39,162 nt of DNA from Burkholderiales bacterium (GCA_020354665.1 CP070653.1:3070249-3109410), one strand, 5' to 3'. Counted from the stretch's first letter, positions 1 to 9,679 are shown. The notes: generated from the letters alone by a model not told the origin. Numbers and translations are program-made.

Positions 1-2
1 CG

Positions 3-497
3 TACGCTGCGCTGTGTCCGTTCACGACCCGCCCGCAGAAGCATTGGTTCGAGGATCGATGGGCCGAGCTCGCGCAGCGCCTGAGCGCGCAGGGCCTCGT
101 GCCTGTCGTGCTCGGCGGGCGGGCCGATGCCGCGGCCGCGGGCCGCATCGCCGGCTGCGCACCGGCCGTCGTGAATCTTGCCGGGCGACTGGCGCTGGAT
201 GAAAGCGTCGCGGTGATCGGGGGCGCGGGCCTGCTCGTGGGCGTGGACACCGGCCTCACGCACGTGGGAACGGCGCTGGGGATCCCCACGGTCGCGCTGT
301 TTGGATCCACCCGTCCTTACCTCGACGCAGGCGGGCCCGGGACCTGCGTGATGTACGACGCGCTGCCGTGCTCTCCGTGCCGCCGACGGCCCACCTGCCA
401 GGGGCGGTTCGACTGCATGCGCCAACTCAGCGTCGATCGCGTGTTCGCGCAGGCGCTGGTTCAGCGAACGGCCGCCCGGGCCGCATCGACGCCGTGA
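3..497 (+). CDS. Glycosyltransferase family 9 (heptosyltransferase-like), 3' part only
   Basis: This reading frame is open from the window edge to a TGA at 495-497, so the start lies outside. The visible 164 residues are the C-terminal nucleotide-sugar-binding half of a GT9 (ADP-heptose:LPS heptosyltransferase) protein. The family signature GVDTGLTHVGTALGIP followed by TVALFGST is clear. After it comes a Cys-rich segment (CSPC, then TCQGRFDC) and the closing MRQLSVDRVF, as is usual in WaaC/WaaF-type enzymes. The family transfers heptose or related sugars to the LPS inner core at the cytoplasmic face of the inner membrane. The donor and acceptor cannot be told from this fragment. The stop overlaps the GTG start of the next glycosyltransferase, so the two are translationally coupled and probably serve the same glycan. 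Confidence 0.85.
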   Translation, partial: YAALCPFTTRPQKHWFEDRWAELAQRLSAQGLVPVVLGGRADAAAAGRIAGCAPAVVNLAGRLALDESVAVIGGAGLLVGVDTGLTHVGTALGIPTVALFGSTRPYLDAGGPGTCVMYDALPCSPCRRRPTCQGRFDCMRQLSVDRVFAQALVQRTAARAASTP

Positions 498-1600
498 AGG
501 TCTTGCACGTCGAAGCGGGGCGGCACCTCTATGGCGGCGCCTTGCAGGTGGTGTTCCTCCTGCGGGGTCTGGCCACGCGCGGCGTAGAAACGGTGCTGGC
601 CTGCCCGCTCGGCAGCGCCATTGCCGAGACGGCCGCGGCCGACGTCGTGCGCGTGGTCCCGATGCCGATGAAGGGTGAGCTCGACATATGGATGGTCGGA
701 CGACTGCGACGACTGATCCGTGCCGAGCGCCCGGACGTCGTGCATTTGCACAGTCGCAGGGGCGCCGAGCTGTGGGGTGGTCTGGCAGCGCGGTGGGAGG
801 GCGTACCCGTCGTCATGAGCCGCCGGGTCGACAACCCTGAACCACGCCTCTGGGTGGCGCTGAAATATCGACTCTATGACCGAATCATCACGATCTCGCA
901 GGGCATTCGGGCGGTCCTGCTTGCGGAGGGCGTGCCGGCTGAGCGCGTCGTCTGCGTGCCGAGTGCAGTCGACACCGAACGGTACCGACCCACGCGTGAG
1001 TACCTGGACTGGTTTCGGCGCGAGTTCGATTTGTCTGCCGACCAGTTGACGCTGGCCATGATCGCGCAGTTCATTCCGCGCAAGGGACATCGCGTCCTGA
1101 TCGAAGCCCTGCCGGCAATCGTCGCCAGGCATCCCAACGTTCGCGTCCTGCTGTTCGGCCGGGGGGCCGAGCAGGCGGCGATCCGTCGGGCCGTCGCAGC
1201 ACGCCCTGAGTTGGCGCGCCGCGTCGCTTTCGCGGGCTTTCGCGACGATCTTCACCGCGTGCTGCCGTGCATCGACGTGGTCGTTCACCCCGCATCGATG
1301 GAGGGGCTCGGCGTAGCACTGCTGCAGGCGGCAGCGTGCGGTGTGCCGATCGTTGCAGGCCGCGCCGGTGGCATCCCGGAGATTGTCGAGCCCGGTGTCA
1401 ATGGCGAGTTGGTCAACCCTGGCGATGCCGCTGCGCTGGCCGAACACGTCTCGCGCCTGCTGGAATCGGAAGAACTGCGCCGGCGCTATGGGCAGGCGGG
1501 CCGCCGGCGTGTCGAGCGGGCGTTCTCGATCGACGCGATGGTTGAAGGCAATCTCGCTGTCTATCGCGATCTGGCAGGCTGGCGACAGCGCAGGGGCTGA
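494..1600 (+). CDS. Glycosyltransferase family 4 protein
   Basis: A 368-residue GT-B fold glycosyltransferase. I chose the GTG at 494, which overlaps the preceding stop (GTGA) and gives the typical GT4 N-terminus VKVLHVEAGRHLYGGALQV. The longer upstream frame only re-reads the GT9 gene. The acceptor half carries the YGG glycine loop. The donor half has the RKGH segment and the C-terminal motif HPASMEGLGVALLQAAACG. In that motif the usual E-x7-E pair is E-x7-Q (about residues 270 and 278), a variant I believe occurs in LPS-type GT4 enzymes. The gene probably adds one sugar to LPS core or another surface glycan, working with the GT9 gene upstream. Sugar specificity cannot be read from sequence. 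It ends about 100 bp from the end of a convergent gene. Confidence 0.88.
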   Translation: MKVLHVEAGRHLYGGALQVVFLLRGLATRGVETVLACPLGSAIAETAAADVVRVVPMPMKGELDIWMVGRLRRLIRAERPDVVHLHSRRGAELWGGLAARWEGVPVVMSRRVDNPEPRLWVALKYRLYDRIITISQGIRAVLLAEGVPAERVVCVPSAVDTERYRPTREYLDWFRREFDLSADQLTLAMIAQFIPRKGHRVLIEALPAIVARHPNVRVLLFGRGAEQAAIRRAVAARPELARRVAFAGFRDDLHRVLPCIDVVVHPASMEGLGVALLQAAACGVPIVAGRAGGIPEIVEPGVNGELVNPGDAAALAEHVSRLLESEELRRRYGQAGRRRVERAFSIDAMVEGNLAVYRDLAGWRQRRG

Positions 1601-1707
1601 GATCGCGCGTGCCGAAAGCACGCCCGGCCATAAGGCCGCGTCGCCGCGATTTGCCTGGTGACGGTTTCGGTGCGGCGCGGATGCTGGACCGGCGCAGTCC
1701 GTGAGCG

Positions 1708-2781
1708 TCAATGGATCTCGATCGCGAACTTTTCCATCAGATCGATCAAGTTCTTGCGCTTCTCATCGTCCTTGAACCGGACGTGATCGAGGCCGAACGA
1801 CAGGATGCGAACGTCGGGGCCGTAGATTTGTCGGGCCAGGAAGAGAACCGTCGAACAGCATCCGATGACGACCGCGTACGGCTGCGCCGCCATATGGCTC
1901 TCGATCGGTTCGTCGATCGACAGCAAACGCTGCTCGGGGGACTTCAGATCGTAGGGCAATCGGTCACGCGGATGCGCCTTGTAGACCACATCGCTGATAC
2001 CTGCATCGGCGAGCCAGCGTGCGATCTCCCGGGTGACGACCTCACAGTCTTCGCGCGACATCATGCCGACGCGGACCAACGGCTGCCCGACGATCAGCGC
2101 GACGGGCGCGCGGGACACTTCTTGCGCCCCGCGGATTGGGGCGTCGATCAACGGTGCGAGCGTGGCGGCCTTCGCCGCAGGATAGGCGTGCGGGAACCCC
2201 GCAAGCACGTAGATCCGGTCGACGAAGGGCGCGTCCGACCCGATCCGATCTCCCGCGAAGCACCAGTAGTCCAGGAGCGGATGCGCCAAGCGTCTGAATT
2301 TGCGTGCACGCTGCGCCAGTCGCTTGACTCGGCTGAGCGGGTGGCGCTGCAAATTCAGAAGGCCGTCGGGCATGACGCGGGCACGCATTTCGCGTGCCCG
2401 GCACAGCTTGGGCCGGGCCCGCAGGAAATAGTTGATGGCCTCCGTATCGAAGACGGGGCTGTGCAGATGCAACACGTCGCAGGATCCAACCACCCGTCCG
2501 ACCCGCCGCACGTTCTCGAGCAGCCGCCGATGCCGTCCGAACGGTCCTGGCAGGGGCTCGAATCGCGGCCACGGGATCACGACCACCTCGTCCCACTCGC
2601 GGCTCTCGACGATGCCGTCGAGGGCGCGCGAGTAGCAGACCAATACCTGCTTTGCGCCGCCCTCATGGTCCCGGGCGATGCGTCGCGCGCACAGGTAATG
2701 CAGTGGCGTCGCAACGAAGTACACCGCGCACCGGTGGCCCTTGTCCTGCAGCCTGTGCGACGGCGTGGACCGGTTGTTCAT
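1708..2781 (-). CDS. Polysialyltransferase-like (GT52/GT38-type) glycosyltransferase
   Basis: A 357-residue protein resembling the bacterial sialyltransferase-fold families (alpha-2,8-polysialyltransferase family, GT52/GT38). The N-terminus YFVATPLHYL is the beta-strand and T-P-x-H/Q-L start common to these proteins. Three motif-like segments occur in the expected order: MPDG at 137-140 (compare the D/E-D/E-G motif), YKAHPRD at about 267-273 with His270-Pro271 (the HP motif), and GCCST at about 307-311 (the Ser-Ser/Thr motif). In characterised members these bind the CMP-sugar donor and catalyse transfer. No signal peptide or membrane segment is evident. The start is the ATG at 2779-2781. The gene is convergent with the GT4 gene and lies 69 bp downstream of lapB. 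No sialic acid synthesis genes are visible here, so the sugar transferred may be something else. Confidence 0.7.
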   Translation of the reverse strand: MNNRSTPSHRLQDKGHRCAVYFVATPLHYLCARRIARDHEGGAKQVLVCYSRALDGIVESREWDEVVVIPWPRFEPLPGPFGRHRRLLENVRRVGRVVGSCDVLHLHSPVFDTEAINYFLRARPKLCRAREMRARVMPDGLLNLQRHPLSRVKRLAQRARKFRRLAHPLLDYWCFAGDRIGSDAPFVDRIYVLAGFPHAYPAAKAATLAPLIDAPIRGAQEVSRAPVALIVGQPLVRVGMMSREDCEVVTREIARWLADAGISDVVYKAHPRDRLPYDLKSPEQRLLSIDEPIESHMAAQPYAVVIGCCSTVLFLARQIYGPDVRILSFGLDHVRFKDDEKRKNLIDLMEKFAIEIH

Positions 2782-2850
2782 CGATTCATCTCGCGTCTGC
2801 CCGGGAGCGCCAGATCTGCTGCGCGCGACGAGGCCGGCATCGCCGGGTGC

Positions 2851-3996
2851 TCAGGACTCCTCCACCCGTTGCGGCGGATAGGTGTCCCAGCCCAGGCATC
2901 CCGGGCACTGCCAGAAGTACTGCTGCGCCTCGAACCCGCAGGCCGCGCACCGGTAGCGCTGCAACGGTTTGGCAGCAACCGCAACGGCCCGCCGGATCAA
3001 TTCGATCTCGGCAGGTGACAGCGGCGCGGGACGGTCCAGCAGCGCCAGCGCATTCGACAGACTGGGCTGCTGCCTGACCATTTCCGTAATCCGTTGCCGC
3101 TGCACGCTCGCGTCGGCATCCAGCCGCCCAATCGCTTCGAGGAGGTCTGGCGAGGGGTGCTGCGCCAGCAGCGGACGCAACAGCGCTAGCGCATGCGCCT
3201 GCCGATCGCAGGCCTTCGCACTGTGCGCGTAGTCGTTTGCGACGAGGCCGAACACGCCGGCGTGCACGGGCAACAGCAAGCTCCAGTGCGCGAGCGCCTG
3301 TTCATGCTGTCCGGCGGCCGCTGCACGGTGCCCCAGCAGCACGAGTGGCCGCGGTGCCTGTGGTGCGGCCGCTCGTGCCGATTCGAGCGCTGCGGCGGCA
3401 CCGTCGGGCTGGTGCCGTATGTCCGCCTCGAGCGCGATCTCGCACCAGTGGTGCGCCAGCCGCGTGGCGAATGACCCCGCCCCACTCTTCTCGAGCTTGG
3501 TGGCCACGTCGATCGCACGATGCCAGTCGTGCGAGCGCTCGTACAGGCCGAGCAGCGCCAGTCTCGCCTCGGTCGCGTAGGCGGTTCCCTCGAGTGCTTG
3601 ATAGGCCTGCTCTGCCCGATCGAACAGGCCGGCCTTCATGAAGTCCTGTGCGAGCGCGTGCTGTGCCCGCTCGTGGTCGGCGCGTGGCAGGTCGGCGCGC
3701 TTGAGCAGATGTTCGTGCAACCGCACCGCACGCTGGTATTCGCCCCGGCGACGGAACAGGTTCCCCAGAGCGAAGTGCAGCTCGGCCGTGTCCGGGTCCT
3801 GCTGTACTGCCTCGATGAACGCATCGATGGCCTTGTCCGGTTGCTCGTTGAGCAGAAAGTTGAGACCTCTGAAGTAGGCCTTCGGCGATTCGCGCTGCTC
3901 CCTGCGCCACTGGCGCACGTCGAAGCGCGATGCCAGCCAGCCCAGCGCGAAGGCCAACGGCAGGCCCCACAGCAGCCACTGCAAGTCGAAGTCCAT
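2851..3996 (-). CDS. lapB: LapB (YciM), LPS assembly protein with TPR repeats
   Basis: A 381-residue inner-membrane-anchored TPR protein. It begins MDFDLQWLLWGLPLAFALGW, one N-terminal membrane helix, followed by tetratricopeptide-type helices (for example NEQPDKAIDAFIEAVQQDP). It ends with a rubredoxin-like metal site, CAAC then CPGC. This architecture and length match E. coli LapB. In E. coli LapB presents LpxC to FtsH for degradation and so balances LPS against phospholipid synthesis. I chose the ATG at 3994-3996 because it gives the membrane anchor and starts 4 nt after the lapA stop. The longer upstream frame overlaps lapA out of frame and is not real. The lapA-lapB pairing is the standard arrangement and supports the call. 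Confidence 0.93.
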   Translation of the reverse strand: MDFDLQWLLWGLPLAFALGWLASRFDVRQWRREQRESPKAYFRGLNFLLNEQPDKAIDAFIEAVQQDPDTAELHFALGNLFRRRGEYQRAVRLHEHLLKRADLPRADHERAQHALAQDFMKAGLFDRAEQAYQALEGTAYATEARLALLGLYERSHDWHRAIDVATKLEKSGAGSFATRLAHHWCEIALEADIRHQPDGAAAALESARAAAPQAPRPLVLLGHRAAAAGQHEQALAHWSLLLPVHAGVFGLVANDYAHSAKACDRQAHALALLRPLLAQHPSPDLLEAIGRLDADASVQRQRITEMVRQQPSLSNALALLDRPAPLSPAEIELIRRAVAVAAKPLQRYRCAACGFEAQQYFWQCPGCLGWDTYPPQRVEES

Positions 3997-4000
3997 GTAC

Positions 4001-4315
4001 CTAGAGTCCTTCGCGCGGCGGGTGCAACGGCGCGGGCGCAGTGGTCGGCGGCGGTGTTGTCTGTGCGGACGTCGCCGAGGCCGGCCCCGATGCGATGCGG
4101 TCGGCGCTGCGCTGCCGACGCCACACGCCGGGGAGCATCGCCACCATGCCGACCGCGCCGCCGACCGCGAAGGCCGCGAGCAGCACCACGGCCATCGGGG
4201 CGTGCGACTCGTAGCCAAAGAACCACCGCACGGCCGCTTCCTGCTGGTTGTTCAGCGAAAACGCAAACAGCACAAAGAACACGGCCGCTCTGAACAGCCA
4301 GACGAGGATGCGCAT
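4001..4315 (-). CDS. lapA: LapA-domain small inner-membrane protein
   Basis: A 104-residue protein with two hydrophobic segments: MRILVWLFRAAVFFVLFAFS, and then the stretch around MAVVLLAAFAVGGAVGMVAML. Between them is the conserved N-N-Q plus WFFG region of the LapA (DUF1049) family. The C-terminal tail is low-complexity, rich in Pro, Thr and Ala. It starts at the ATG at 4313-4315, with GGAG about 5 nt upstream. In E. coli LapA associates with LapB at the inner membrane. Here its stop lies 4 nt before the lapB start, so the two are almost certainly co-transcribed. The tail is probably poorly ordered. Confidence 0.88.
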   Translation of the reverse strand: MRILVWLFRAAVFFVLFAFSLNNQQEAAVRWFFGYESHAPMAVVLLAAFAVGGAVGMVAMLPGVWRRQRSADRIASGPASATSAQTTPPPTTAPAPLHPPREGL

Positions 4316-4497
4316 GGGGACTCCGTCGCGGGATTCTAGGGTCCGTTGCCGGACGGCCCGCGGAAGTGAACTGCACGCAGTCCGGTGCGGGCGCAGAGCA
4401 GTGAGCGCGTGTGGTGCTGGACGGGCGTGACAACCCCGTGCACGGGGAGGCCGGTCGTGGTGTCCGATCCGCGCGGGGGCTGGAACCTGAACAGGCG

Positions 4498-4821
4498 CTA
4501 ATCAGCCGAAGCGTCGTCAGCCGGTGGCGGCGCGTCCGCCTGCGACGCATCGACCGCCTCGCGCAATGCCTTGCCCGGCTTGAAGTGCGGCACGCGCTTC
4601 TCCGGGATCGTCACCTGCTCTCCGCTGCGCGGATTGCGGCCGATGCGCGGCGGCCGCCGGCTGACGGAGAAGCTGCCGAAGCCGCGGATCTCGATGCGAT
4701 GACCCCGGGCGAGCGCATCGCTCATCGCGTCAACAATCGTCTTGACGGCGAACTCGGCGTCGCGATGGGTCAACTGGCTGAAGCGTTCGGCCAGTCGAGC
4801 CACGAGGTCTGAGCGGGTCAT
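4498..4821 (-). CDS. ihfB: Integration host factor subunit beta
   Basis: A 107-residue HU/IHF-family DNA-bending protein. It begins [17 protein letters not shown]. It contains the IHF/HU signature around [21 protein letters not shown], with the conserved Gly-Phe-Gly-Ser-Phe and the Pro-rich beta-arm that intercalates into the minor groove. The segment [14 protein letters not shown] is typical of the beta subunit. A short acidic tail ([12 protein letters not shown]) extends it past the usual ~94 residues. IhfB pairs with IhfA, which is not in this window, and bends DNA at sigma-54 promoters among other sites, so it could assist the glnA promoter at 21636. It lies directly downstream of rpsA, as in E. 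coli and most proteobacteria. Confidence 0.95.
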   Translation of the reverse strand: MTRSDLVARLAERFSQLTHRDAEFAVKTIVDAMSDALARGHRIEIRGFGSFSVSRRPPRIGRNPRSGEQVTIPEKRVPHFKPGKALREAVDASQADAPPPADDASAD

Positions 4822-4920
4822 GGGCTGTTCCGGGGATCAATAGGTAGCGTGCCGAGGTTCCCGCCCCTTCGCGCGGCAAGAGGTCGCGATCCCTCGGCAA
4901 GCCCGCGCGACGCGGCAGCC

Positions 4921-6639
4921 TCATTCCTCCTTTTGCGTGTCGAGCTTGGCGCGCAACAGGGCCCCCAGGCTCGTGGTGCCTGCGCTTTCGCGCTCACTGG
5001 TCTGTGCCAGGCGCTGCATCGCCTCTTGCTGGTCGGCGCTTTCCCTGGCTTTGATCGACAGCTGGATCGAGCGCGTCTTGCGATCGATGTTGACGATCAT
5101 CGCGGAGATCTCGTCGCCCTCCTTGAGCACGTTGCGTGCATCTTCGACGCGGTCGCGGCTGATCTCGGAGGCGCGCAGGTAGCCGGTCACCTCGCCGGTG
5201 AGCTGGATTTCGGCACCGCGGGGATCGACCGACCGGACCTTCCCGGTGACCATGGCGCCCCGGTCATTGATCGCGGTGTAGGTCGCGAACGGGTCGCCTT
5301 CGAGCTGCTTGATGCCCAACGAGATCCGCTCTCGCTCGACGTCGACCGCGAGCACGACCGCGTCGACCTCCTGACCCTTCTTGAAGTTGCGCACCGCGCT
5401 CTCGCCCGGCTCGCTCCAGCTCAGATCCGAAAGGTGCACGAGGCCATCGATCCCGGCGGCGAGTCCGACGAAAACGCCGAAGTCAGTGATCGATTTGACC
5501 GGCCCCTTGACCCGATCGCCGCGCTTGACGTTCTGCGCGAATTCCTCCCAGGGGTTGGGCTTGCACTGCTTCATGCCCAGGCTGATGCGGCGCTTGTCCT
5601 CGTCGATTTCGAGCACCATCACCTCGACTTCCTCGCCCAGCGTGACCACCTTGCTCGGTGCGACGTTCTTGTTGGTCCAGTCCATCTCGGAGACGTGCAC
5701 CAGGCCCTCGATGCCGGGCTCGATCTCGACGAACGCGCCGTAATCGGCGATGTTGGTGACCCTGCCGAACAGGCGCGTGCCTTGTGGGTAGCGGCGAGCC
5801 ACGCCGAGCCAGGGGTCGTCGCCAAGCTGCTTGATGCCCAACGAGACCCGGTTCTTCTCGGCGTCGAACTTCAGCACCTTGGCAGTCAACTCCTGACCCA
5901 CCGTCACGACCTCGCTCGGATGGCGCACCCGCCGCCAGGCCATGTCGGTGATGTGCAGCAGACCGTCGATGCCCCCGAGGTCGACGAAGGCGCCATACTC
6001 GGTGATGTTCTTCACCACACCGTGAACGATTGCTCCCTCGCGCAATGTCTCGAGCAGCTTGGCGCGCTCTTCGCCCATCGAGGCCTCGACCACCGCGCGC
6101 CGGCTCAGCACCACGTTGTTGCGCTTGCGGTCGAGCTTGATGACCTTGAACTCCATCGTCTTGCCTTCGAACGGCGTCAAGTCCTTGACGGGACGCGTGT
6201 CGATCAGCGAGCCGGGCAGGAACGCGCGGATGCCATTGACCAGCACGGTCAGCCCACCCTTGACCTTGCCCGTGACGGTACCGTTGACGAAATCGCCCGA
6301 GTCGAGCGACTTCTCGAGCGCGAGCCACGACGCCAGGCGTTTGGCCTTGTCGCGCGAGAGAATGGTGTCACCGTAGCCGTTCTCGAAGGCATCGATGGCC
6401 ACGGCGACGAAGTCGCCGACGTGCGCTTCGATCTCGCCCTGGTCGTTCCTGAACTCCTCGATCGGCACATAGGCTTCGGACTTCAGGCCGGCGTTGACCA
6501 CCACGAAATTGGGTTCGACGCGCATCACCTCGGCCGAGATCACCTCGCCCGCGCGCAAGTCGCGCTTCCTGAGGCTTTCTTCGAAAAGGGCGGCGAACGA
6601 TTCTCCGCCCGCGGCAGCGGCGGTCTGTACTGGGGTCAT
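4921..6639 (-). CDS. rpsA: 30S ribosomal protein S1
   Basis: A 572-residue protein made of six S1 (OB-fold) RNA-binding repeats. Successive repeats show the hallmark GxVxxxxxxGxxVxL and IHxSxx elements, for example [20 protein letters not shown] and [18 protein letters not shown]. The first two repeats are the divergent ribosome-binding ones and the later four bind mRNA. The length is close to E. coli S1 (557). S1 captures mRNA on the 30S subunit, especially messages with weak Shine-Dalgarno sequences. The start ATG at 6637-6639 has AGGAAG upstream. The cmk-rpsA-ihfB order is the classical one, although cmk is here fused to aroA. The C-terminus is rich in charged residues. Confidence 0.97.
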   Translation of the reverse strand: MTPVQTAAAAGGESFAALFEESLRKRDLRAGEVISAEVMRVEPNFVVVNAGLKSEAYVPIEEFRNDQGEIEAHVGDFVAVAIDAFENGYGDTILSRDKAKRLASWLALEKSLDSGDFVNGTVTGKVKGGLTVLVNGIRAFLPGSLIDTRPVKDLTPFEGKTMEFKVIKLDRKRNNVVLSRRAVVEASMGEERAKLLETLREGAIVHGVVKNITEYGAFVDLGGIDGLLHITDMAWRRVRHPSEVVTVGQELTAKVLKFDAEKNRVSLGIKQLGDDPWLGVARRYPQGTRLFGRVTNIADYGAFVEIEPGIEGLVHVSEMDWTNKNVAPSKVVTLGEEVEVMVLEIDEDKRRISLGMKQCKPNPWEEFAQNVKRGDRVKGPVKSITDFGVFVGLAAGIDGLVHLSDLSWSEPGESAVRNFKKGQEVDAVVLAVDVERERISLGIKQLEGDPFATYTAINDRGAMVTGKVRSVDPRGAEIQLTGEVTGYLRASEISRDRVEDARNVLKEGDEISAMIVNIDRKTRSIQLSIKARESADQQEAMQRLAQTSERESAGTTSLGALLRAKLDTQKEE

Positions 6640-6765
6640 CTGGCTTCCTGTGCCGGCGGGGCCGGCGATGATGCAACCGATGTTGCGGTTAGGTTGTCGT
6701 CGATCGCCGTCCTTGGGCGCACCACGCGGTGCTGAGGGAAGGGCGGCGGGCGATGCCGTTCAGGT

Positions 6766-8772
6766 TCAGCCGAACGGCCTGCGCTGCTGCCACCAACCCA
6801 ACGCCACCTCGACCGAGGCTTCGATCGAAAGGTCCGAGTTGTCGAGCAACTGCGCATCTTCGGCGGCTTTCAGCGGTGCGACACAGCGGTTCATGTCGCG
6901 CGCATCACGCGCCTCAAGGTCCGCGCGAAGAGCCGCAATGCTAACCGAAAACCCCTTCGAAATCAACTGCTTATGCCTTCGCTCGGCGCGCTTGGCGGCA
7001 CTCGCGGTGAGGAACACCTTGAGCTGCGCGTCGGGGAACACGACAGTGCCCATGTCGCGGCCGTCGGCCACCAGACCGGGCACGCGGCGAAACGACAACT
7101 GCAGTCCATGCAGAGCCTGGCGCACCGACGGCAGCGCCGAGATCTTCGACGCCAGGGCGCCGACGGATTCGCGGCGCAGTAGGTCGGTCACCTCGCTGCC
7201 GTCGAGTTCGATCCGACCGCAGTCGAACTGCAATGCGAGCGAGCCGGCCAGCTGCGCGAGGCGGGTCTCGTCCGCCTCGGCGATGCCACGTTGCAGGGCG
7301 GCGAGCGCGGCGGCGCGGTAGAGGGAACCGGAATCGAGCAGGTGGTAGCCCAGGCGGGCCGCCAGCGCGCTGGCCAGCGTACCCTTGCCCGACGCGGTCG
7401 GGCCGTCGACTGTGATCACCGGAATGTCGCTGCGGTGCGCATCGGCGACGGCAAACAGCGCTTCGAAGTAGTCAGGGTACGTCTTGCCGACACATCGCGG
7501 GTCCAGAATGCGCACCGGCACGCCGGCGAAGGCGGCCAGCGAAAAGCACATCGCGATGCGATGGTCATCGTAGGTGTGTATCGCCGCAGGCCGCGGGTGC
7601 GTCAGGGGTTGCACCTCGATAAAGTCGGGCCCTTCGACCACCGTCGTGCCGAGCTTGCGCAGCTCGGCGGCCATCGCGGCGATGCGGTCGGTCTCCTTGA
7701 CGCGCCAGCTCGCGATGTTGGTGAGCCGGCTCGGTCCGTCGGCGTAAAGCGCCATCACCGCAAGCGTCATCGCCGCGTCGGGTATTGCGTTGCAGTCCAG
7801 CGTGATCGCATGCAACGGCCAGGCGCCCCGCCGCACCTCGAGCGCACCCGGCGTGCCAACCACATCGGCCCCCATCGCCCGTGCCGCGTCGACGAAGCGG
7901 ATGTCGCCCTGGACCGCGTCGAGGCCGATTCCTTCGATTCGTATGCACCGCGAACGATCGGCACCGATCGCGCCGAGCGCAATGAAATACGAGGCCGACG
8001 AGGCGTCGCCCTCGACGTGAATCGTTCCTGGCGAGCGGTACGCGCTGCCGCGCGGGATGACGAACCGTTGCCCGCCCTCGCGGTCAATGTCGATGCCAAA
8101 GCGTGCCAGCAGGTTGAGCGTGATTTCGACGTAAGGCCTGGAGATCAACTCGCCGGCGACTTCGATCGTGATGCTGCGGTCCCGCGCGACCAGCGGCAGC
8201 GCAAGCAGCAGCGCGGTGAGGAACTGGCTCGAGACGTCCCCGCGCACGCGGATCGGGGCGTCCAGCGTGAGTCGTGCACCGCCGTCGCCGGATACCCGCA
8301 GCGGCGGATACCCCTCGCTGCCGAGATAGTCGATCGAACAGCCGAGTGGTCGCAGCGCATCGACGAGGTCGCCGATCGGCCGCTCGTGCATGCGCGGCAG
8401 GCCGGCCAGCTCGAACCGCCCGCCCTGCGTGGTTGCCAGCAAGGCGAGTGCGGCGGTCAACGGACGCATCGCCGTGCCAGCGTTGCCCAGGAACAGCTTC
8501 GCGTCGCGTACCTGCAGCCGACCGTCGATGCCGGTCACCCGCAGCGACCTGCTGTCGCCTTCGACGCCGCAGCCCAGCGCTCGCAGTGCCGTGAGCATGA
8601 CCCGCGTGTCGTCCGAGTCGAGTGCGTCACAGACCTGCGTCGTGCCGCGGCACAGCCCGGCCAGCAGCAGCACCCGGTTGGAGATGCTCTTCGAACCCGG
8701 CAGCCGGACGGTACCCGCGGCGCCAGCGAGCGGCGGGATGTCGAGAAACGGGATGTCGAACACGACAGCCAC
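6766..8772 (-). CDS. aroA-cmk: Bifunctional EPSP synthase / cytidylate kinase
   Basis: A 668-residue fusion. Residues 1 to about 442 are 3-phosphoshikimate 1-carboxyvinyltransferase (AroA): [10 protein letters not shown] near residue 24 with the PEP-binding Lys, [20 protein letters not shown] with the catalytic Asp, and VKETDR with the catalytic Glu. Residues from about 449 are a complete cytidylate kinase, with P-loop [10 protein letters not shown] at 456-465, then DSGSLYR and [13 protein letters not shown]. AroA makes EPSP in the shikimate pathway; Cmk phosphorylates CMP and dCMP. No stop or frameshift separates the domains. The start is the GTG at 8770-8772, 24 nt after the tyrA stop, with no strong ribosome binding site. 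I recall such fusions being annotated in other Burkholderiales, so this is lineage-typical rather than an assembly artefact. Confidence 0.95.
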   Translation of the reverse strand: MAVVFDIPFLDIPPLAGAAGTVRLPGSKSISNRVLLLAGLCRGTTQVCDALDSDDTRVMLTALRALGCGVEGDSRSLRVTGIDGRLQVRDAKLFLGNAGTAMRPLTAALALLATTQGGRFELAGLPRMHERPIGDLVDALRPLGCSIDYLGSEGYPPLRVSGDGGARLTLDAPIRVRGDVSSQFLTALLLALPLVARDRSITIEVAGELISRPYVEITLNLLARFGIDIDREGGQRFVIPRGSAYRSPGTIHVEGDASSASYFIALGAIGADRSRCIRIEGIGLDAVQGDIRFVDAARAMGADVVGTPGALEVRRGAWPLHAITLDCNAIPDAAMTLAVMALYADGPSRLTNIASWRVKETDRIAAMAAELRKLGTTVVEGPDFIEVQPLTHPRPAAIHTYDDHRIAMCFSLAAFAGVPVRILDPRCVGKTYPDYFEALFAVADAHRSDIPVITVDGPTASGKGTLASALAARLGYHLLDSGSLYRAAALAALQRGIAEADETRLAQLAGSLALQFDCGRIELDGSEVTDLLRRESVGALASKISALPSVRQALHGLQLSFRRVPGLVADGRDMGTVVFPDAQLKVFLTASAAKRAERRHKQLISKGFSVSIAALRADLEARDARDMNRCVAPLKAAEDAQLLDNSDLSIEASVEVALGWWQQRRPFG

Positions 8773-8796
8773 GTCAAGCCGAGCGCGCGGCGGCGG

Positions 8797-9675
8797 TCAT
8801 CGACGCGGCTTGTTCGACGCCATCTTCCAGTTGGCCCGCGCGCCGGATGCCGTGCGGATCAGGTCTTCGAGCGCTTCGGCGTTGCCTGATTTGATGACGT
8901 GCTCGAGCGCGTCGAGGGTGTGCCGGAAGCGCATCGACTGCTTGAGCACCTCCTCGCGATTGCTCATCAGGATATCGCGCCAGACGCCCGGCTCGCTGGC
9001 GGCGATGCGCGTGAAGTCGCGGAAGCCCGGTCCGGCCAGTGACAGGTAGTCCGATCCCGCAGGCTGCTTCGACACCGAGAGGAAGTACGCGAACGCCAGC
9101 AAATGCGGCAGATGGCTTACCGCCGCGAACGCTGCATCATGGTTCTCGGGTGTCATGCGCAGCACCTGTGCGCCGATCGCGGCCCACACATCGGTCGCTT
9201 TCTGTACCAGTTCGGGCGCAGTCTGTGGAAGCGGGGTCAGGATGACCTGGCAGCCCTCGTACAGCGCCGGGTCGGCCTGCCCGATGCCACCCGATTCCTT
9301 GCCGGCGATCGGATGCGCCGGCACGAAACTGGGCGTGCGCTCGCGCAAAGCGCGGCGCGCCGCATCGACGACGTCGCGCTTGGTGCTGCCCACATCCATC
9401 AACAGCACGGGCGGCTCCACCAGGTGCCGGATCGCCTTGAAGATGCCCTCACTGGCAGCCACCGGCACTGCAATCAGCACGATGTCGGAGCCCGACACCG
9501 CGAGCAACGCCGACTCGGCGGCGATATCGATCGCACCGAGCTGTTTGGCCTTCTCGGTGGTCGACGGCGACTTGCTATAGCCCACAACCCGCTTGACGAG
9601 CCCGCTGCGCTTGAGCGCGAGCGCGAACGATCCGCCCATCAGGCCGCAACCGATTACGCCGAGCTGGTTGAACAT
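8797..9675 (-). CDS. tyrA: Prephenate dehydrogenase
   Basis: A 292-residue NAD(P)-dependent prephenate dehydrogenase. The N-terminal Rossmann motif GVIGCGLMGGSFA is followed by MDVGSTKRDVV and PAHPIAGKESGG. The His-containing HPIAG and the later SHLPHLLAF segment are signatures of the TyrA family, which oxidatively decarboxylates prephenate to 4-hydroxyphenylpyruvate for tyrosine synthesis. I chose the ATG at 9673-9675 (MFNQLGVIG) because the longer frame upstream runs through an intergenic repeat. No ACT domain follows. The gene sits between pheA and the aroA-cmk fusion, so three aromatic pathway genes are contiguous. hisC, which often lies between pheA and tyrA in related genomes, is absent. 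Confidence 0.95.
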   Translation of the reverse strand: MFNQLGVIGCGLMGGSFALALKRSGLVKRVVGYSKSPSTTEKAKQLGAIDIAAESALLAVSGSDIVLIAVPVAASEGIFKAIRHLVEPPVLLMDVGSTKRDVVDAARRALRERTPSFVPAHPIAGKESGGIGQADPALYEGCQVILTPLPQTAPELVQKATDVWAAIGAQVLRMTPENHDAAFAAVSHLPHLLAFAYFLSVSKQPAGSDYLSLAGPGFRDFTRIAASEPGVWRDILMSNREEVLKQSMRFRHTLDALEHVIKSGNAEALEDLIRTASGARANWKMASNKPRR

Positions 9676-9679
9676 CAGC

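Noticed and set aside
1607-1623. Six-bp hairpin GCGTGC/GCACGC in the convergent gap after the GT4 gene
   Set aside because: It lacks a T-rich tail and is weak, so it is not convincing as a terminator, though the site suits one.
4434-4447. Perfect palindrome CCCCGTGCACGGGG between lapA and ihfB
   Set aside because: It could form a short hairpin but has no T run on either strand, and a 14-bp palindrome can occur by chance in such DNA. No operator was recognised.
4849-6735. A 628-residue frame on the plus strand
   Set aside because: It lies opposite rpsA and is a mirror of its codon bias in GC-rich DNA. The protein has no recognisable family features, while the minus strand encodes all S1 repeats.
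6640-6765. Gap between cmk and rpsA examined for an S1 leader regulator
   Set aside because: No clear hairpin, promoter or ORF could be supported beyond the Shine-Dalgarno sequence next to the rpsA start.
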